A stretch of 64,000 bases of DNA from UBA4416 sp040387475 (GCA_040387475.1 JAZKDT010000018.1:1-64000), one strand, 5' to 3'; shown: positions 26,604-35,788, counted from the stretch's first letter. Notes: generated by a model not told the origin, from the sequence alone. Made by a program: numbers and translations.

Positions 26604-28322
26604 CTATGAATTACTCTCAATCCAACGCTTGTAATTTTCGGAGTTTCCTGTTACTTGTTTGAGTTTAAATGAATCAAAGTAAGTGGCTGCCTTTGAGCTT
26701 TTTACTAAATTAAAAGATTTTAATCGCTGACCTGAAGAAACAGAAATTTCCAGTTCTAAATCCCTAAAATATGTCATCCAGTCATTAAAATCATTTTTAA
26801 GGGTGTATCCATTTACTGCTATAATCTCGTCGCCTACACTTAAACCTGCTTTCCATGCGGGAGAATACGGTGCAACTAAAGATACTTTTCTATTCAAGCC
26901 AAAGTCAATGGTTTTAAAGCCATAAACAGACTCACATAATAGGTTACCAGGTGTTTTTATCAATTCAATATCCAGGTATTTAAAACACTCATTTAGTGGT
27001 ACTTCAAAATCTTCTGTACCATATACATATTTATCAAAAAAAGATTTAAAAGAAATTCCGGCTGCTTTTTCGCATAAAGCTATAATATCCTGCTCAGAAT
27101 AACCTTTTTGTTGTTTTCCAAATTCGTTATATAGTTCCATACAAACATCCCGTAATCCTCTTTGATTATTACTGTGTTTCAAAATCATCACATCCAACAT
27201 AAATGCTACTAAATTGCCTTCATCATAAATAGAAGTTTTACGATAGGGAGCGCCCGGAACATAACCGTCGAGCCAGGTCTCCCAACTTGAATGTGCTACC
27301 GATAAATTAAATCGCGCATAATTGTGAAAGTGTTTGGTCAACCGTTCTTCAAGCGTTACAAAGTACTCCTGCAACGTAAATACATTACTGGTTAATAATA
27401 AAAGATCTCCGTAATAGGTTGTAAAACCTTCGTACACATACCCTGTTCGCGCATAATTTTCTTTTGTAAAGTCATAGGGTAGCATTTCCGCAGGACGAAT
27501 GTATTTGATATTCCAAGTATGAAATAATTCGTGACAGGACACTCCCAAAACATCTTCATAGGTTTTGCCTCTGTTCAACGCATACCCGGGTCCAATAGCA
27601 ATAACCGTAGATCTTTGATGCTCCACACCATGATAAAATTTAAATGGCAGAATCTGGAAGAGAAAATGATATTCGTCAACCGGCAGGCTTCCCCAAAAAT
27701 TAAGTTGGGTTTGAGTAAATTTTGTAAAGTCTGTCTTAAATTTTTCATAATCAGGTTTGCATTCACCAACAAAGTGCAACCAAAATTTAATACCATTCAC
27801 GGTGTAGTATTCCGACTGAAGAGCCGTACTGGCCATAATTGGACTATCAGCCAGTTCATCAAAAGATTCTGCAATAAAAACAGCTCCTTCTTTTTTTAAA
27901 GACGTGGCAATTTTATAATTTTCAGGGATTTCCATTTGCAGTGCATGTTTCTCATGCATCCGGTTTGGAACATACATGCATAAATGAACAGGGTTTACGT
28001 ATAATTGGGTATCATCCGCGTAACAATTTCCTGCGTTAATCTCGGTCGTATGATAACTGTAAGTTACTTTTATTTTTTTAGCACCATGTGATTCGATGAT
28101 CCAAAGATCCTTGGTTGATTTGTTATAAGCTAAAGGATTGTTATTCTCATCAAAAACATCAACACGTTTTATGTTTTTTGCAAAATTACCCAATTCGTAT
28201 CGTCCGGGACGCCATGCCGGTAATTGTAATTCAATAGTTGGAGATGAAATCGCATCAATTGTTAAATCAACATATATATAATGTGAAGCAGGATTTTTAA
28301 GGTATAATTTATAGTGTATCAT
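26604..28322 (-). CDS. M61 family metallopeptidase with PDZ domain
   Basis: A 572-residue peptidase of the glycyl-aminopeptidase type. Seen: N-terminal beta domain (LPAWRPGRYELGNFAKNI), the M61 marker YHGVEHQRS, the zinc site HELFHTWN (His264, Glu265, His268) with the third ligand Glu298 in GYVYEGFTTYYGD, and a C-terminal PDZ domain (about residues 455-545; LVAPYSPAWKAGLSVGDEII). No signal peptide is visible, so a cytoplasmic or non-classical location is likely. Family members release N-terminal Gly, Ala or Ser, but the natural substrate here is unknown. Divergently transcribed from the TPR gene; their -7 boxes overlap. Confidence 0.93.
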   Translation of the reverse strand: MIHYKLYLKNPASHYIYVDLTIDAISSPTIELQLPAWRPGRYELGNFAKNIKRVDVFDENNNPLAYNKSTKDLWIIESHGAKKIKVTYSYHTTEINAGNCYADDTQLYVNPVHLCMYVPNRMHEKHALQMEIPENYKIATSLKKEGAVFIAESFDELADSPIMASTALQSEYYTVNGIKFWLHFVGECKPDYEKFKTDFTKFTQTQLNFWGSLPVDEYHFLFQILPFKFYHGVEHQRSTVIAIGPGYALNRGKTYEDVLGVSCHELFHTWNIKYIRPAEMLPYDFTKENYARTGYVYEGFTTYYGDLLLLTSNVFTLQEYFVTLEERLTKHFHNYARFNLSVAHSSWETWLDGYVPGAPYRKTSIYDEGNLVAFMLDVMILKHSNNQRGLRDVCMELYNEFGKQQKGYSEQDIIALCEKAAGISFKSFFDKYVYGTEDFEVPLNECFKYLDIELIKTPGNLLCESVYGFKTIDFGLNRKVSLVAPYSPAWKAGLSVGDEIIAVNGYTLKNDFNDWMTYFRDLELEISVSSGQRLKSFNLVKSSKAATYFDSFKLKQVTGNSENYKRWIESNS

Positions 28323-28354
28323 GCCTTAAATTTATTATAAAGCATAAGTAAAAA

Positions 28355-28366
28355 CAAATATATTTA
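28355..28366. promoter_or_regulatory. Overlapping divergent -7 boxes
   Basis: The minus strand reads TATATTTG at 28355-28362 (consensus) for the M61 gene, and the plus strand reads TATATTTA at 28359-28366 (one mismatch) for the TPR gene. The two share the TATA core within a 53-base divergent spacer, so the two promoters may exclude each other. Confidence 0.45.
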
Positions 28367-28375
28367 CAGTTAATA

Positions 28376-29464
28376 ATGAAACTGTTTTTTATATCTCTTC
28401 TACTATCACTGGCCGGTTATTCGCAGGTAAACGATTCGTTATTATTTCAATTAAGAAACATTGACAACGATACTGAGCGCGTTAACCAATTATATCAAAC
28501 CGGATTTGATATTAGAAACGCCGATCCGGAAATGGCCTACAAATTTGCACTGGCGTGTAATAAAGAAGCACTTAAATGCAACAGTGTTTTACATTTGGCC
28601 AAAAGCTATAATTTATTAGGATTATTGTTTTATAAGAAAGCTGATTATCAAAAGGCACTGGAATTTCAAACAAAGTCGCTCGAACTAAATCAATCCATTC
28701 AAAATCATTATGGCATCGCCATCAATCAGGCCAATCTTGGAAATATTTACAGTGAAACCAATTATCCCAAATTAGCCGAACAATCGTATTTACAATCACT
28801 ACAGGCATCTAATAAAAGTAATAATACGTTGCAAATATCACGTTGCTTAATAAATATCGGCGTTTTAAAACACGATCAAAAACAATATGCCGCCGCTATA
28901 AAGCAATTTGAAGAAGCCATGGTTTATGCGAATACGCTTGGTAATCAGGACTTGATTGCTATCTGTTATAATAACATCGGGGCCATATTTAAAGACCAGA
29001 ATAAACTGGATAGCGCGCTCCTTTACCTAGAAGAAGGATTGAAAATAAAAGAGATTATTGATAACGAAATTGAACTGGCCGATAGCTATATCAATATTGC
29101 CGACATCTATGTTTCACAAAAAAACTTTAATCAAGCCTCTAATTATATTTCCTTAGCTAACACTATTTGCAGTAAATACGATTACCCGGAAGCTTTGGTA
29201 GAACTATATCAAACGCAATCACAATTTTATGAAGCGCAACAAAACTTTGAGCAGGCTAATGTTTTTCTAAAAAAATATTACGGCTTAAAAGATAGTCTGC
29301 AAAAAACAGAACAGAAAAATAATGAAATAATATTTTTAGAAAACAACATACCAAACGCACAATCAATAGAATCTTCAGTAACCCTTTCCAATAGTTGGCT
29401 ATTGATTTCGTTAGTCATGCTGGCAGTTATTATTCCGTTATTTTTAATCCGTTTTAAAAGATGA
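28376..29464 (+). CDS. TPR membrane protein without an output domain
   Basis: A 362-residue protein with a signal peptide (MKLFFISLLLSLAGYSQ), then six or more tetratricopeptide repeats (for example HLAKSYNLLGLLFYKKADYQ, AINQANLGNIYSETNYPKLA, AICYNNIGAIFKDQNKLDSA), a short coiled segment (DSLQKTEQKNNEI) and one C-terminal helix (WLLISLVMLAVIIPLFLI) followed by only RFKR. In Bacteroidota this periplasmic-TPR plus helix layout usually continues into a histidine kinase or DNA-binding domain. Here it stops, and the stop codon overlaps the start of the SUI1 gene (ATGA). No frameshifted kinase remnant follows, so the short form appears to be real. Confidence 0.85.
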   Translation: MKLFFISLLLSLAGYSQVNDSLLFQLRNIDNDTERVNQLYQTGFDIRNADPEMAYKFALACNKEALKCNSVLHLAKSYNLLGLLFYKKADYQKALEFQTKSLELNQSIQNHYGIAINQANLGNIYSETNYPKLAEQSYLQSLQASNKSNNTLQISRCLINIGVLKHDQKQYAAAIKQFEEAMVYANTLGNQDLIAICYNNIGAIFKDQNKLDSALLYLEEGLKIKEIIDNEIELADSYINIADIYVSQKNFNQASNYISLANTICSKYDYPEALVELYQTQSQFYEAQQNFEQANVFLKKYYGLKDSLQKTEQKNNEIIFLENNIPNAQSIESSVTLSNSWLLISLVMLAVIIPLFLIRFKR

Positions 29465-29802
29465 GTAAAAAAGACAAAACAAGGGTAAATGTAGTTTACT
29501 CTACCAACCCCAATTTCAGCTACGAGAACGACAGTGAAAGCACACAGGAAACTTTGCCTCCGCAACAGCAAAATTTAAAATTATTTTTAGATCGTATAGG
29601 GGGTGGTAAAATGGTAACACGCATCAGCGGATTTGTTGGCACAGAGAATGATCTGGATACCCTTGCAAAAATGCTAAAGCAAAAGTGCGGGGTTGGAGGT
29701 AACTCTAAAGAGGGTAACATATTGGTGCAGGGCGACAACCGTGATAAACTGTTGGAAATACTTATAAAGGCCAACTATAAAGCAAAAAAAGCAGGCGGAT
29801 AA
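29461..29802 (+). CDS. SUI1/eIF1-like translation factor (YciH type)
   Basis: A 113-residue protein with a 35-residue polar N-terminus and a SUI1 domain: LKLFLDRIGGGKMVTRISGF, then VGTENDLDTLAKMLKQKCGV and GGNSKEGNILVQGDNRDKLL. Bacterial SUI1 proteins resemble eukaryotic eIF1 and may affect start-site selection, but the role in Bacteroidota is not settled. Translationally coupled to the TPR gene by a 4-base overlap. Confidence 0.93.
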   Translation: MSKKDKTRVNVVYSTNPNFSYENDSESTQETLPPQQQNLKLFLDRIGGGKMVTRISGFVGTENDLDTLAKMLKQKCGVGGNSKEGNILVQGDNRDKLLEILIKANYKAKKAGG

Positions 29803-29878
29803 AAAACCTGTAATTTTTACAAATAATTGAATTATAGAGTAAAAATCCCGATATTAGAAACTCTAAAACTAAACCATT

Positions 29879-30403
29879 ATGAACACACTTCTTGAAGTAT
29901 TAAAAATTACGATCCCCGCCGGTGCCGTATTTGCAGCGGCTTACTTTTTAGTAAAACGTTTTTTAGACAACGATCAAAAAAGACGGGAACATGAATTAAA
30001 AAAATCGACCCTGGGAGCCATTACTCCTTTAAAAATTCAGGCCTTTGAACGCATTGTTATTTTCCTGGAGCGCATTAATCCCAATAGTTTGGTAATACGC
30101 GTCAATAAAAATGGCATGAGTGCACGTCAATTACACCTTGAGTTGGTAAGCGCTATCAAAACAGAATATGAACATAACCTTTCGCAACAGATTTATTTAT
30201 CGGCCGGTGCATGGGAATTAGTTAAAACATCCAAAGAAGAGATCATTCAACTGGTAAATATATCCTCTTCAAAAGTCCCCTCGGATGCCAACAGCTCCGA
30301 ATTAGCGATGATGATACTTAATATCACCGCAAACCTTGGAAAAAAATTACCGAATGATGTAGCCATCGATTACATCAAAAAAGAAATTTCCCAAATATTT
30401 TAA
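29879..30403 (+). CDS. Conserved membrane-anchored hypothetical protein
   Basis: A 174-residue protein with one N-terminal membrane helix (ITIPAGAVFAAAYFLVKRFL), a basic heptad-like stretch (DNDQKRREHELKK), then a soluble helical domain with PLKIQAFERIVIFLERINPN, LHLELVSAIKTEYEHNLSQQ and YLSAGAWELVKTSKEE. I recognise this as a protein type widespread in Bacteroidota but without a known function. It lies 70 bp upstream of the methylmalonyl-CoA mutase genes on the same strand. Confidence 0.75.
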   Translation: MNTLLEVLKITIPAGAVFAAAYFLVKRFLDNDQKRREHELKKSTLGAITPLKIQAFERIVIFLERINPNSLVIRVNKNGMSARQLHLELVSAIKTEYEHNLSQQIYLSAGAWELVKTSKEEIIQLVNISSSKVPSDANSSELAMMILNITANLGKKLPNDVAIDYIKKEISQIF

Positions 30404-30413
30404 AACTAAAAGT

Positions 30414-30460
30414 TTGTCAGTTCGAGCGCTGTGTCCTAACACCGGCGGATAGTAGAGAAC
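30414..30460. repeat. Possible degenerate dispersed palindrome
   Basis: The spacer contains GTCAGTTCGAGCGC and, 23 bases on, TAGAGAAC. The two halves recall a dispersed palindrome of the form GTCAGTTCGAGCGC...GAGAAC that I remember from Flavobacteriia genomes. Only GTTC/GAAC and neighbouring bases pair here, so this is a weak copy at best. Confidence 0.3.
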
Positions 30461-30473
30461 AAAAACATGTACC

Positions 30474-31853
30474 ATGCAAAAACTATTTACAGAATTCAAT
30501 TCAACTACCGCTGCTCAATGGAAAGAGCAATTAGTAAAAGATCTGAAAGGAGTTGACTTTAACCAGTTAATATGGCATACCGATAATGGATTTGATATTA
30601 ACCCTTTTTATACAAAGGAAGACCTTCAAACACAACAATCTCCTTTATTTACACATAGCGATTGGAACATTGGGTTCAACATTCATGTAAGCGACGAAAA
30701 AGCGGCCAACCAAATTGCCCTGGAAGCATTAAATGGTGGCGTGTCTTGCTTATGTTTTTGTTTAGATGGGACTAAAAATTTATCCCTGTTATTAAAAGAT
30801 ATCATGATAGAATATATTGCTGTTCAATTTGTTTTGAATAGCGACATCGCTACTTTTGACAAACAATTGAAAGAAATTATTGCGGAAAGAAATTTAAAAA
30901 CAGATTCTCTGAACATCGTTATCAACTACGATGTTATGGCGCGTTTAGCAGAACACGGGAGCTGGCTGGTGTCCCGCGAAGCTGATCTGAGTGAAATCAC
31001 TAAAATAGCCAAGCTTTCATTCAATAAGTGTCAATTAGTTGTAGATGGTAGGTTGTATCAAAACTCCGGCGCTAACCAGGTAACTGAATTAGCTTTGATC
31101 ATAAGTCACTATAACGAGTATTTAAATCATTTTTCGGAAGGCAAATTCGATGTCGCCCAACTAAGCAAAGGAATTCAGTTTAACGTGGCCATTGGTTCTG
31201 ATTTTTTTGGAGAGATTGCCAAACTAAGAGCCTTACAAAAGTTAGCAGCATTGATCAACTCAACTTATAATTTCAAGGCTCCTGTTTCTATTTCCTGTGA
31301 AACTTCTCAACTGACGTTATCTGCTAAAGATGTTCACACCAATTTATTGCGTAGCACAACTGAAGCTATGAGTGCAGTGATTGGTGGTTGCAGCACCTTA
31401 TTTGTAACGCAGTTTGATGAATTATTAGGTGCGAAAGACCGCAACCTATCCGTTCGCATGGCGCGCAACCAGCAAATTATTTTAAAAGAAGAAAGTTATT
31501 TAAACAAAGCTTCTGATATTGGTGCCGGTTCATATTATATTGAATCGTTGACCGAGCAGCTTGCTTCCAATGCTTTTGAATTATTCAAACTATGGGAAGC
31601 AAAAGGCGGATTTATTACTTGCCTGGAAAAAGGAATTATTCAAACTGAGATTAACCAACAAGCTGACATTTTAAAGAAAAAAACGGCTAGCGGCGAAATC
31701 GTGATCATTGGGGTTAACAAGTACCTCAATCCTAAAGATCAATCCTCGGCTGCCAAATCAAATTCCGAAAATAATTCGGGTAACCTATTCGAACCTATCA
31801 AAGCCATTCGCTTAGCAGAAACTTTTGTACCTGAACAAACCATCGCCAAATAA
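30474..31853 (+). CDS. mutA: Methylmalonyl-CoA mutase small subunit
   Basis: A 459-residue non-catalytic subunit of adenosylcobalamin-dependent methylmalonyl-CoA mutase, which interconverts methylmalonyl-CoA and succinyl-CoA. It starts with the subunit pattern FNSTTAAQWKEQLVKDLKG and has LIWHTDNGFDINPFYTKEDL, a degenerate barrel, and RMARNQQIILKEESYLNKAS matching the RIARNTQ-IL-EES segment. It lacks the C-terminal cobalamin domain, as normal for this subunit. It is four bases upstream of the large-subunit gene. Confidence 0.93.
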   Translation: MQKLFTEFNSTTAAQWKEQLVKDLKGVDFNQLIWHTDNGFDINPFYTKEDLQTQQSPLFTHSDWNIGFNIHVSDEKAANQIALEALNGGVSCLCFCLDGTKNLSLLLKDIMIEYIAVQFVLNSDIATFDKQLKEIIAERNLKTDSLNIVINYDVMARLAEHGSWLVSREADLSEITKIAKLSFNKCQLVVDGRLYQNSGANQVTELALIISHYNEYLNHFSEGKFDVAQLSKGIQFNVAIGSDFFGEIAKLRALQKLAALINSTYNFKAPVSISCETSQLTLSAKDVHTNLLRSTTEAMSAVIGGCSTLFVTQFDELLGAKDRNLSVRMARNQQIILKEESYLNKASDIGAGSYYIESLTEQLASNAFELFKLWEAKGGFITCLEKGIIQTEINQQADILKKKTASGEIVIIGVNKYLNPKDQSSAAKSNSENNSGNLFEPIKAIRLAETFVPEQTIAK

Positions 31854-31857
31854 AAAC

Positions 31858-34138
31858 ATGCGCAAAGATTTTTCAAATATAAAATATACAGGATCTGTAA
31901 CACCCATTCAGCAAATACAAGAAGGTGTTACAGATACACATTTAACGCCCGAACAGATTGCAGTTAAAACAACTTATACTGCGAACGACACTAAAGAATT
32001 TGAACATCTGAACTTTGGTGCAGGCATGGCTCCTTATTTACGCGGACCATACACCAGCATGTATGTTCAAAACCCCTGGACTATCAGGCAGTACGCAGGT
32101 TTTAGTACAGCCGAGGAAAGTAATGCTTTCTATAGAAGAAACTTAGCTGCCGGCCAAAAAGGGTTATCGGTTGCTTTTGACTTAGCTACACATCGTGGTT
32201 ATGACAGTGATCATGAACGGGTTGTTGGTGACGTTGGTAAAGCAGGTGTTGCCATTGATTCTATCCTGGATATGAAAGTATTGTTCGATCAGATCCCGCT
32301 CGATCAAATGAGCGTGAGCATGACCATGAATGGTGCTGTATTACCCATCCTGGCTTTTTATATTATTGCTGCAGAAGAACAAGGCGTGAGCATGGATAAG
32401 CTTACAGGCACCATCCAGAATGATATTTTAAAAGAGTTCATGGTGCGTAATACTTATATCTATCCGCCAGACGCATCCATGAAAATTATTGGAGATATTT
32501 TCGAATTTACTTCTCAAAAAATGCCGAAGTTCAATTCCATCTCCATTAGCGGTTATCATATGCAGGAAGCAGGTGCCACAGCCGACATTGAGTTGGCATA
32601 TACACTGGCAGATGGCCTGGAATATATCCGTACAGGTATTAAAGCCGGATTGAACATTGATGACTTTGCTCCCCGCCTCTCTTTCTTTTGGGCTATAGGC
32701 ATGAACCATTTTATGGAGATCGCTAAAATGCGTGCTGCAAGAATGTTATGGTCAAAAATGGTAAAAGAGTTCAATCCTAAAAAAGAAAAAAGCATGGCTT
32801 TGCGTACGCATTGCCAAACCAGTGGCTGGAGCTTGACGGAGCAGGATCCTTATAATAACGTTACGAGAACTTGTGTTGAAGCCTTAGCTGCTGCGATGGG
32901 ACATACACAAAGCTTGCACACTAATGCCCTGGACGAGGCCATTGCATTACCCACGGATTTTAGTGCGCGCATTGCCCGTAACACTCAAATTTATTNNNNN
33001 NNNNNAAATATGCACAAGAAAGGACACACACACACACACACAAATGTGTATTATTAAGCATCAACATCAATCATGCGTCGACAGTGTGCACAGTAGATGT
33101 GCGTTGATATGTATTGCCCGTAACACTCAAATTTATTTACAACAGGAAACCAATATTTGTAAAGTTGTTGATCCATGGGCCGGATCTTATTATGTAGAAA
33201 CCTTAACGCATGAGTTAACTCATAAAGCCTGGGCTTTAATTGAAGAAGTTGAAAAACTGGGAGGCATGGCTAAAGCCATTGAAACAGGAATTCCTAAAAT
33301 GCGTATTGAAGAGGCCGCCGCGAGGAAGCAGGCACGCATCGACGGAGGAAAAGATATTATTGTTGGTGTAAATCAATATCAAACAGATGAAAAAACACAC
33401 ATCGATATTTTAGACGTTGATAATGCTAAAGTAAGAACACAACAATTAGAACGTTTAGCAAAATTAAAAGCAGAACGTGATCCGGAAAAAGTTGAAGCTG
33501 CGTTAAAGGCGTTAACCGATTCAGCTAAAACTGGTAAGGGAAATTTATTGGAGTTAGCTATCAATGCCGCTCGCGTGCGTTGTAGTTTAGGAGAAATATC
33601 ATCTGCACTCGAAAAAGAATTTGGGCGTTACAAAGCTAACATAAGAAGTATCGCAGGCGTTTACAGTAAAGAGATCAGCATGGATAAACATTTTTTAAAA
33701 GCGAAAGAACTGGCCGATACATTCGCTGAAATGGATGGCCGTCGTCCAAGGATCATGATTGCTAAAATGGGACAGGATGGCCATGATCGCGGGGCAAAGG
33801 TAATTTCAACCAGTTTTGCTGACATGGGATTTGATGTGGATATCGGTCCTTTATTTCAAACACCGGCCGAGGCAGCTAAACAAGCGGTTGAAAATGACGT
33901 ACACATTTTAGGTGTGTCATCCTTAGCGGCTGGCCATAAAACGTTAGTACCACAGGTGATTGAAGAACTGAAAAAATATGGCCGGGAAGATATCATGGTT
34001 ATTGCAGGAGGTGTTATACCTCAGCAGGATTATGATTTCTTGTATAAAGCAGGTGTATCAGGCGTATTCGGACCAGGAACGGTGATCAGCATTTCAGCCA
34101 TCGACATTTTAGAAAAACTGATCGAAAAATCTAAATAA
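31858..34138 (+). CDS. mutB: Methylmalonyl-CoA mutase large subunit, interrupted by an assembly gap
   Basis: The catalytic subunit: FEHLNFGAGMAPYLRGPYTS, the substrate region PWTIRQYAGFSTAEESNAFY, FDLATHRGYDSDHERVVGDV, GYHMQEAGATADIELAYTL, RTHCQTSGWSLTEQDPYNNV, and a C-terminal cobalamin domain with the His of GQDGHDRGAK and SSLAAGHKTLVPQV. The reading frame is good to 32995, then come ten Ns and 107 bases of unrelated DNA, after which 25 bases (33113-33137) repeat the last 25 before the gap and the frame resumes. Joining base 32995 to 33138 restores ARNTQIYLQQETNICKVVDP and gives 712 residues, the normal length, so the natural gene is probably intact. The ATG at 31858 is chosen over an in-frame codon at 31825 inside mutA. 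Confidence 0.92.
32971..32995 (+). repeat. 25-bp direct repeat, left copy (contig-end overlap)
   Basis: These 25 bases (starting ATTGCCCGTAACACT) recur exactly at 33113-33137 on the far side of the Ns, encoding ARNTQIY both times. It looks like an unmerged overlap of two contig ends rather than a biological duplication. Confidence 0.85.
32996..33112. other. Scaffold gap plus unrelated sequence within mutB
   Basis: Ten Ns (32996-33005) are followed by 107 bases that do not encode any part of the mutase. They include a dinucleotide (AC) run and have no coding potential. The exact N count of ten suggests a scaffolder placeholder. The most economical reading is a junk or chimeric extension at the start of the right-hand contig. 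Confidence 0.85.
33024..33042 (+). repeat. (AC)n dinucleotide run, 19 bases
   Basis: A simple AC repeat of 9.5 units, of a kind I see nowhere else in this window. It lies inside the suspect insert and resembles eukaryotic microsatellite or contaminant sequence; its origin cannot be determined from this window. Confidence 0.85.
33113..33137 (+). repeat. 25-bp direct repeat, right copy (contig-end overlap)
   Basis: Exact second copy of 32971-32995. The mutB frame resumes correctly from here. Confidence 0.85.
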
Positions 34139-34152
34139 CATCCCGAAAATTT

Positions 34153-34195
34153 AAAAAAGTCGTTTGTCAACCCTAATTGATAACGACTTTTTTTA
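34153..34195. terminator. Bidirectional terminator between mutB and the metalloprotease gene
   Basis: AAAGTCGTT (34156-34164) pairs with AACGACTTT (34182-34190), with A- and T-runs on both outer sides, so it works for both convergent genes. A TCAA/TTGA pairing extends the stem. The stop codon of the metalloprotease gene (34173-34175) lies inside the loop. Confidence 0.85.
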
Positions 34196-35330
34196 TACCT
34201 GTTATGTTTTTGTTTTTGGTATGAACAACCGCGTAGTACATTCCCGGATTCATACATTCCACATCAATTTTGAAAGCATGTGAGTTTTGGTAATTAGTAA
34301 AGCTATTCACTATTTGGCCCTGCAAATTATATAAATCAACTGATTGAATTTGATCGCCAGCTATTTCAAAAGACGTTCCGGCAGGGTTAGGAAATACACT
34401 AAAGGCCTCATCATCTGAAATTTCCATCACTTTATTATTCACGCTGTTCCATCCTATCTCTTTTAAAATCCCCATTTCCCAGGCAGCAGGCATCCTAACG
34501 GTATCACCGTTACCCCAGCAATAACTCATAATGGAATTACATACGCTTGCATGAATATGAAGCAAATCAACTCCTAGTGTATAAGCTCCGGTCCCTCCTG
34601 ATAATTTAACCGGATTGCCGCCATTTGTAGCGTTAGCATACGTGGGCCCGTTAAAATAATTCAATCGGTATTTAATGCTGTCTCCTAGTGTTGCTGAGTT
34701 ATTTGGAGCAATGCTTACCAAATTATTTTGCGAAGGCTTAATAATGAATTTATCGTAAATAGAAGGATAGCCATCTTGTCCATGCCATGGAAAAGAAGTG
34801 ATAAGCGGGAAAAGTGCCGATGCAGGCACGTTACCAAAAGATCCGATATTAGAGGAGTTGACATATCCTGAACTGTAAAAGCCAATTCCATGTCCTATCT
34901 CATGCATAATCGTTGAAATAAAATCTGATTGATTTGCGGCTGGTTTCCCAGTTCCGAAATAATAGTTAGTAGCAAGGTTTACATATATATCCATGTCAAA
35001 TTCTCCCGGATTTAATTCAGTGGCGGCCAATTGATTTGCCAAAGAACTGGTATAAATAAAATTGGACACCGGTGCTCCGGCAAAATTTGTTCGCCCGTTT
35101 GCCAGGGTAATAGCCGAAAACGGAAACGATGCGCTGTTTACAAAAAAGACATTTACCTTAACAGGAACCGTTATTATTAAATAGTTGCTCCAGCGTTGCG
35201 CTGCAACGTTTAAAGCAGCAGAAAGGCCCGCAGGAGCAGTTCCGTTAACATTAAAGGAAAAAGTACCAACAGTTTGTGCTTGTAGGTAAAAGGTGGAAAC
35301 AAGTAACAGTGAAAGCAGAGCTTTTTTCAT
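34173..35330 (-). CDS. Secreted HExxH metalloprotease-like protein with type A T9SS sorting domain
   Basis: A 385-residue protein with a signal peptide (MKKALLSLLLVSTFYLQAQ); the ATG at 35330 is preferred to one at 35384. The catalytic region has IMHEIGHGIGFYSS (His143, Glu144, His147, Gly150). This looks like a metzincin, but the residue three after the Gly is Ser153, not the third His ligand, so the zinc site is non-canonical. Further on is CNSIMSYCWGNGD with a Met that could form a Met-turn. The C-terminal 75 residues are a type A sorting domain: FSVFPNPAGTSFEI, VDLYNLQGQIV, MNPGMYYAVV and a final GIKKVVIN. It should be exported through SprA. The substrate is unknown. Confidence 0.88.
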   Translation of the reverse strand: MKKALLSLLLVSTFYLQAQTVGTFSFNVNGTAPAGLSAALNVAAQRWSNYLIITVPVKVNVFFVNSASFPFSAITLANGRTNFAGAPVSNFIYTSSLANQLAATELNPGEFDMDIYVNLATNYYFGTGKPAANQSDFISTIMHEIGHGIGFYSSGYVNSSNIGSFGNVPASALFPLITSFPWHGQDGYPSIYDKFIIKPSQNNLVSIAPNNSATLGDSIKYRLNYFNGPTYANATNGGNPVKLSGGTGAYTLGVDLLHIHASVCNSIMSYCWGNGDTVRMPAAWEMGILKEIGWNSVNNKVMEISDDEAFSVFPNPAGTSFEIAGDQIQSVDLYNLQGQIVNSFTNYQNSHAFKIDVECMNPGMYYAVVHTKNKNITGIKKVVIN

Positions 35331-35434
35331 AGACCAAATTTTACTTAAATGTAAACAAAAGAATTTCAAATGCCTTATATTCAATTTCTAGAATTTATAA
35401 AATATGTATCTTAGTCGCTGAAAAACAAACAAAA

Positions 35435-35788
35435 ATGCCAAAGGGACTTACTACTATATTATTGCTTATTGCATCTAATACATTTATGACCATTGCCTGG
35501 TATGGGCACCTGAAATTTAAACATGTAGGAATGATTGTCGCTATTCTTATCAGTTGGGGTATTGCACTATTAGAATACAGTTTGATGGTTCCCGCCAACA
35601 AAATAGGAAGCGATATTAACGGTGGTCCTTTTAATATGTTTCAGCTAAAGATCATCCAGGAAGTTGTTTCTATAAGTGTTTTTGTAATTTTCACGTTATT
35701 GGTGTTTAAAACCGAGACCCTCAAATGGAACCATATTGTAGGTTTTTTATGCTTGTTTGTTGCTGTATATTTCTTTTTTAAGAAATAA
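35435..35788 (+). CDS. DMT family protein (DUF486)
   Basis: A 117-residue protein with four membrane helices and DUF486 features: NTFMTIAWYGHLKFK, SWGIALLEYSLMVPANKIG, FNMFQLKIIQEVVSISVFVI and a C-terminal LCLFVAVYFFFKK. DUF486 proteins are small relatives of the drug/metabolite transporter superfamily; no substrate is known. Start ATG follows a TATCTTAG box at 35404-35411 that departs from consensus. Confidence 0.93.
   Translation: MPKGLTTILLLIASNTFMTIAWYGHLKFKHVGMIVAILISWGIALLEYSLMVPANKIGSDINGGPFNMFQLKIIQEVVSISVFVIFTLLVFKTETLKWNHIVGFLCLFVAVYFFFKK

Noticed and set aside
29461..29802. SUI1 gene as eukaryotic contamination
   Set aside because: SUI1-domain proteins occur widely in Bacteroidota, and the gene overlaps a clear bacterial neighbour.
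32996..33137. Mobile element insertion with a 25-bp target duplication in mutB
   Set aside because: No element ends or coding sequence, Ns present, and the gene is restored exactly by removing the segment; an assembly artefact explains it better.
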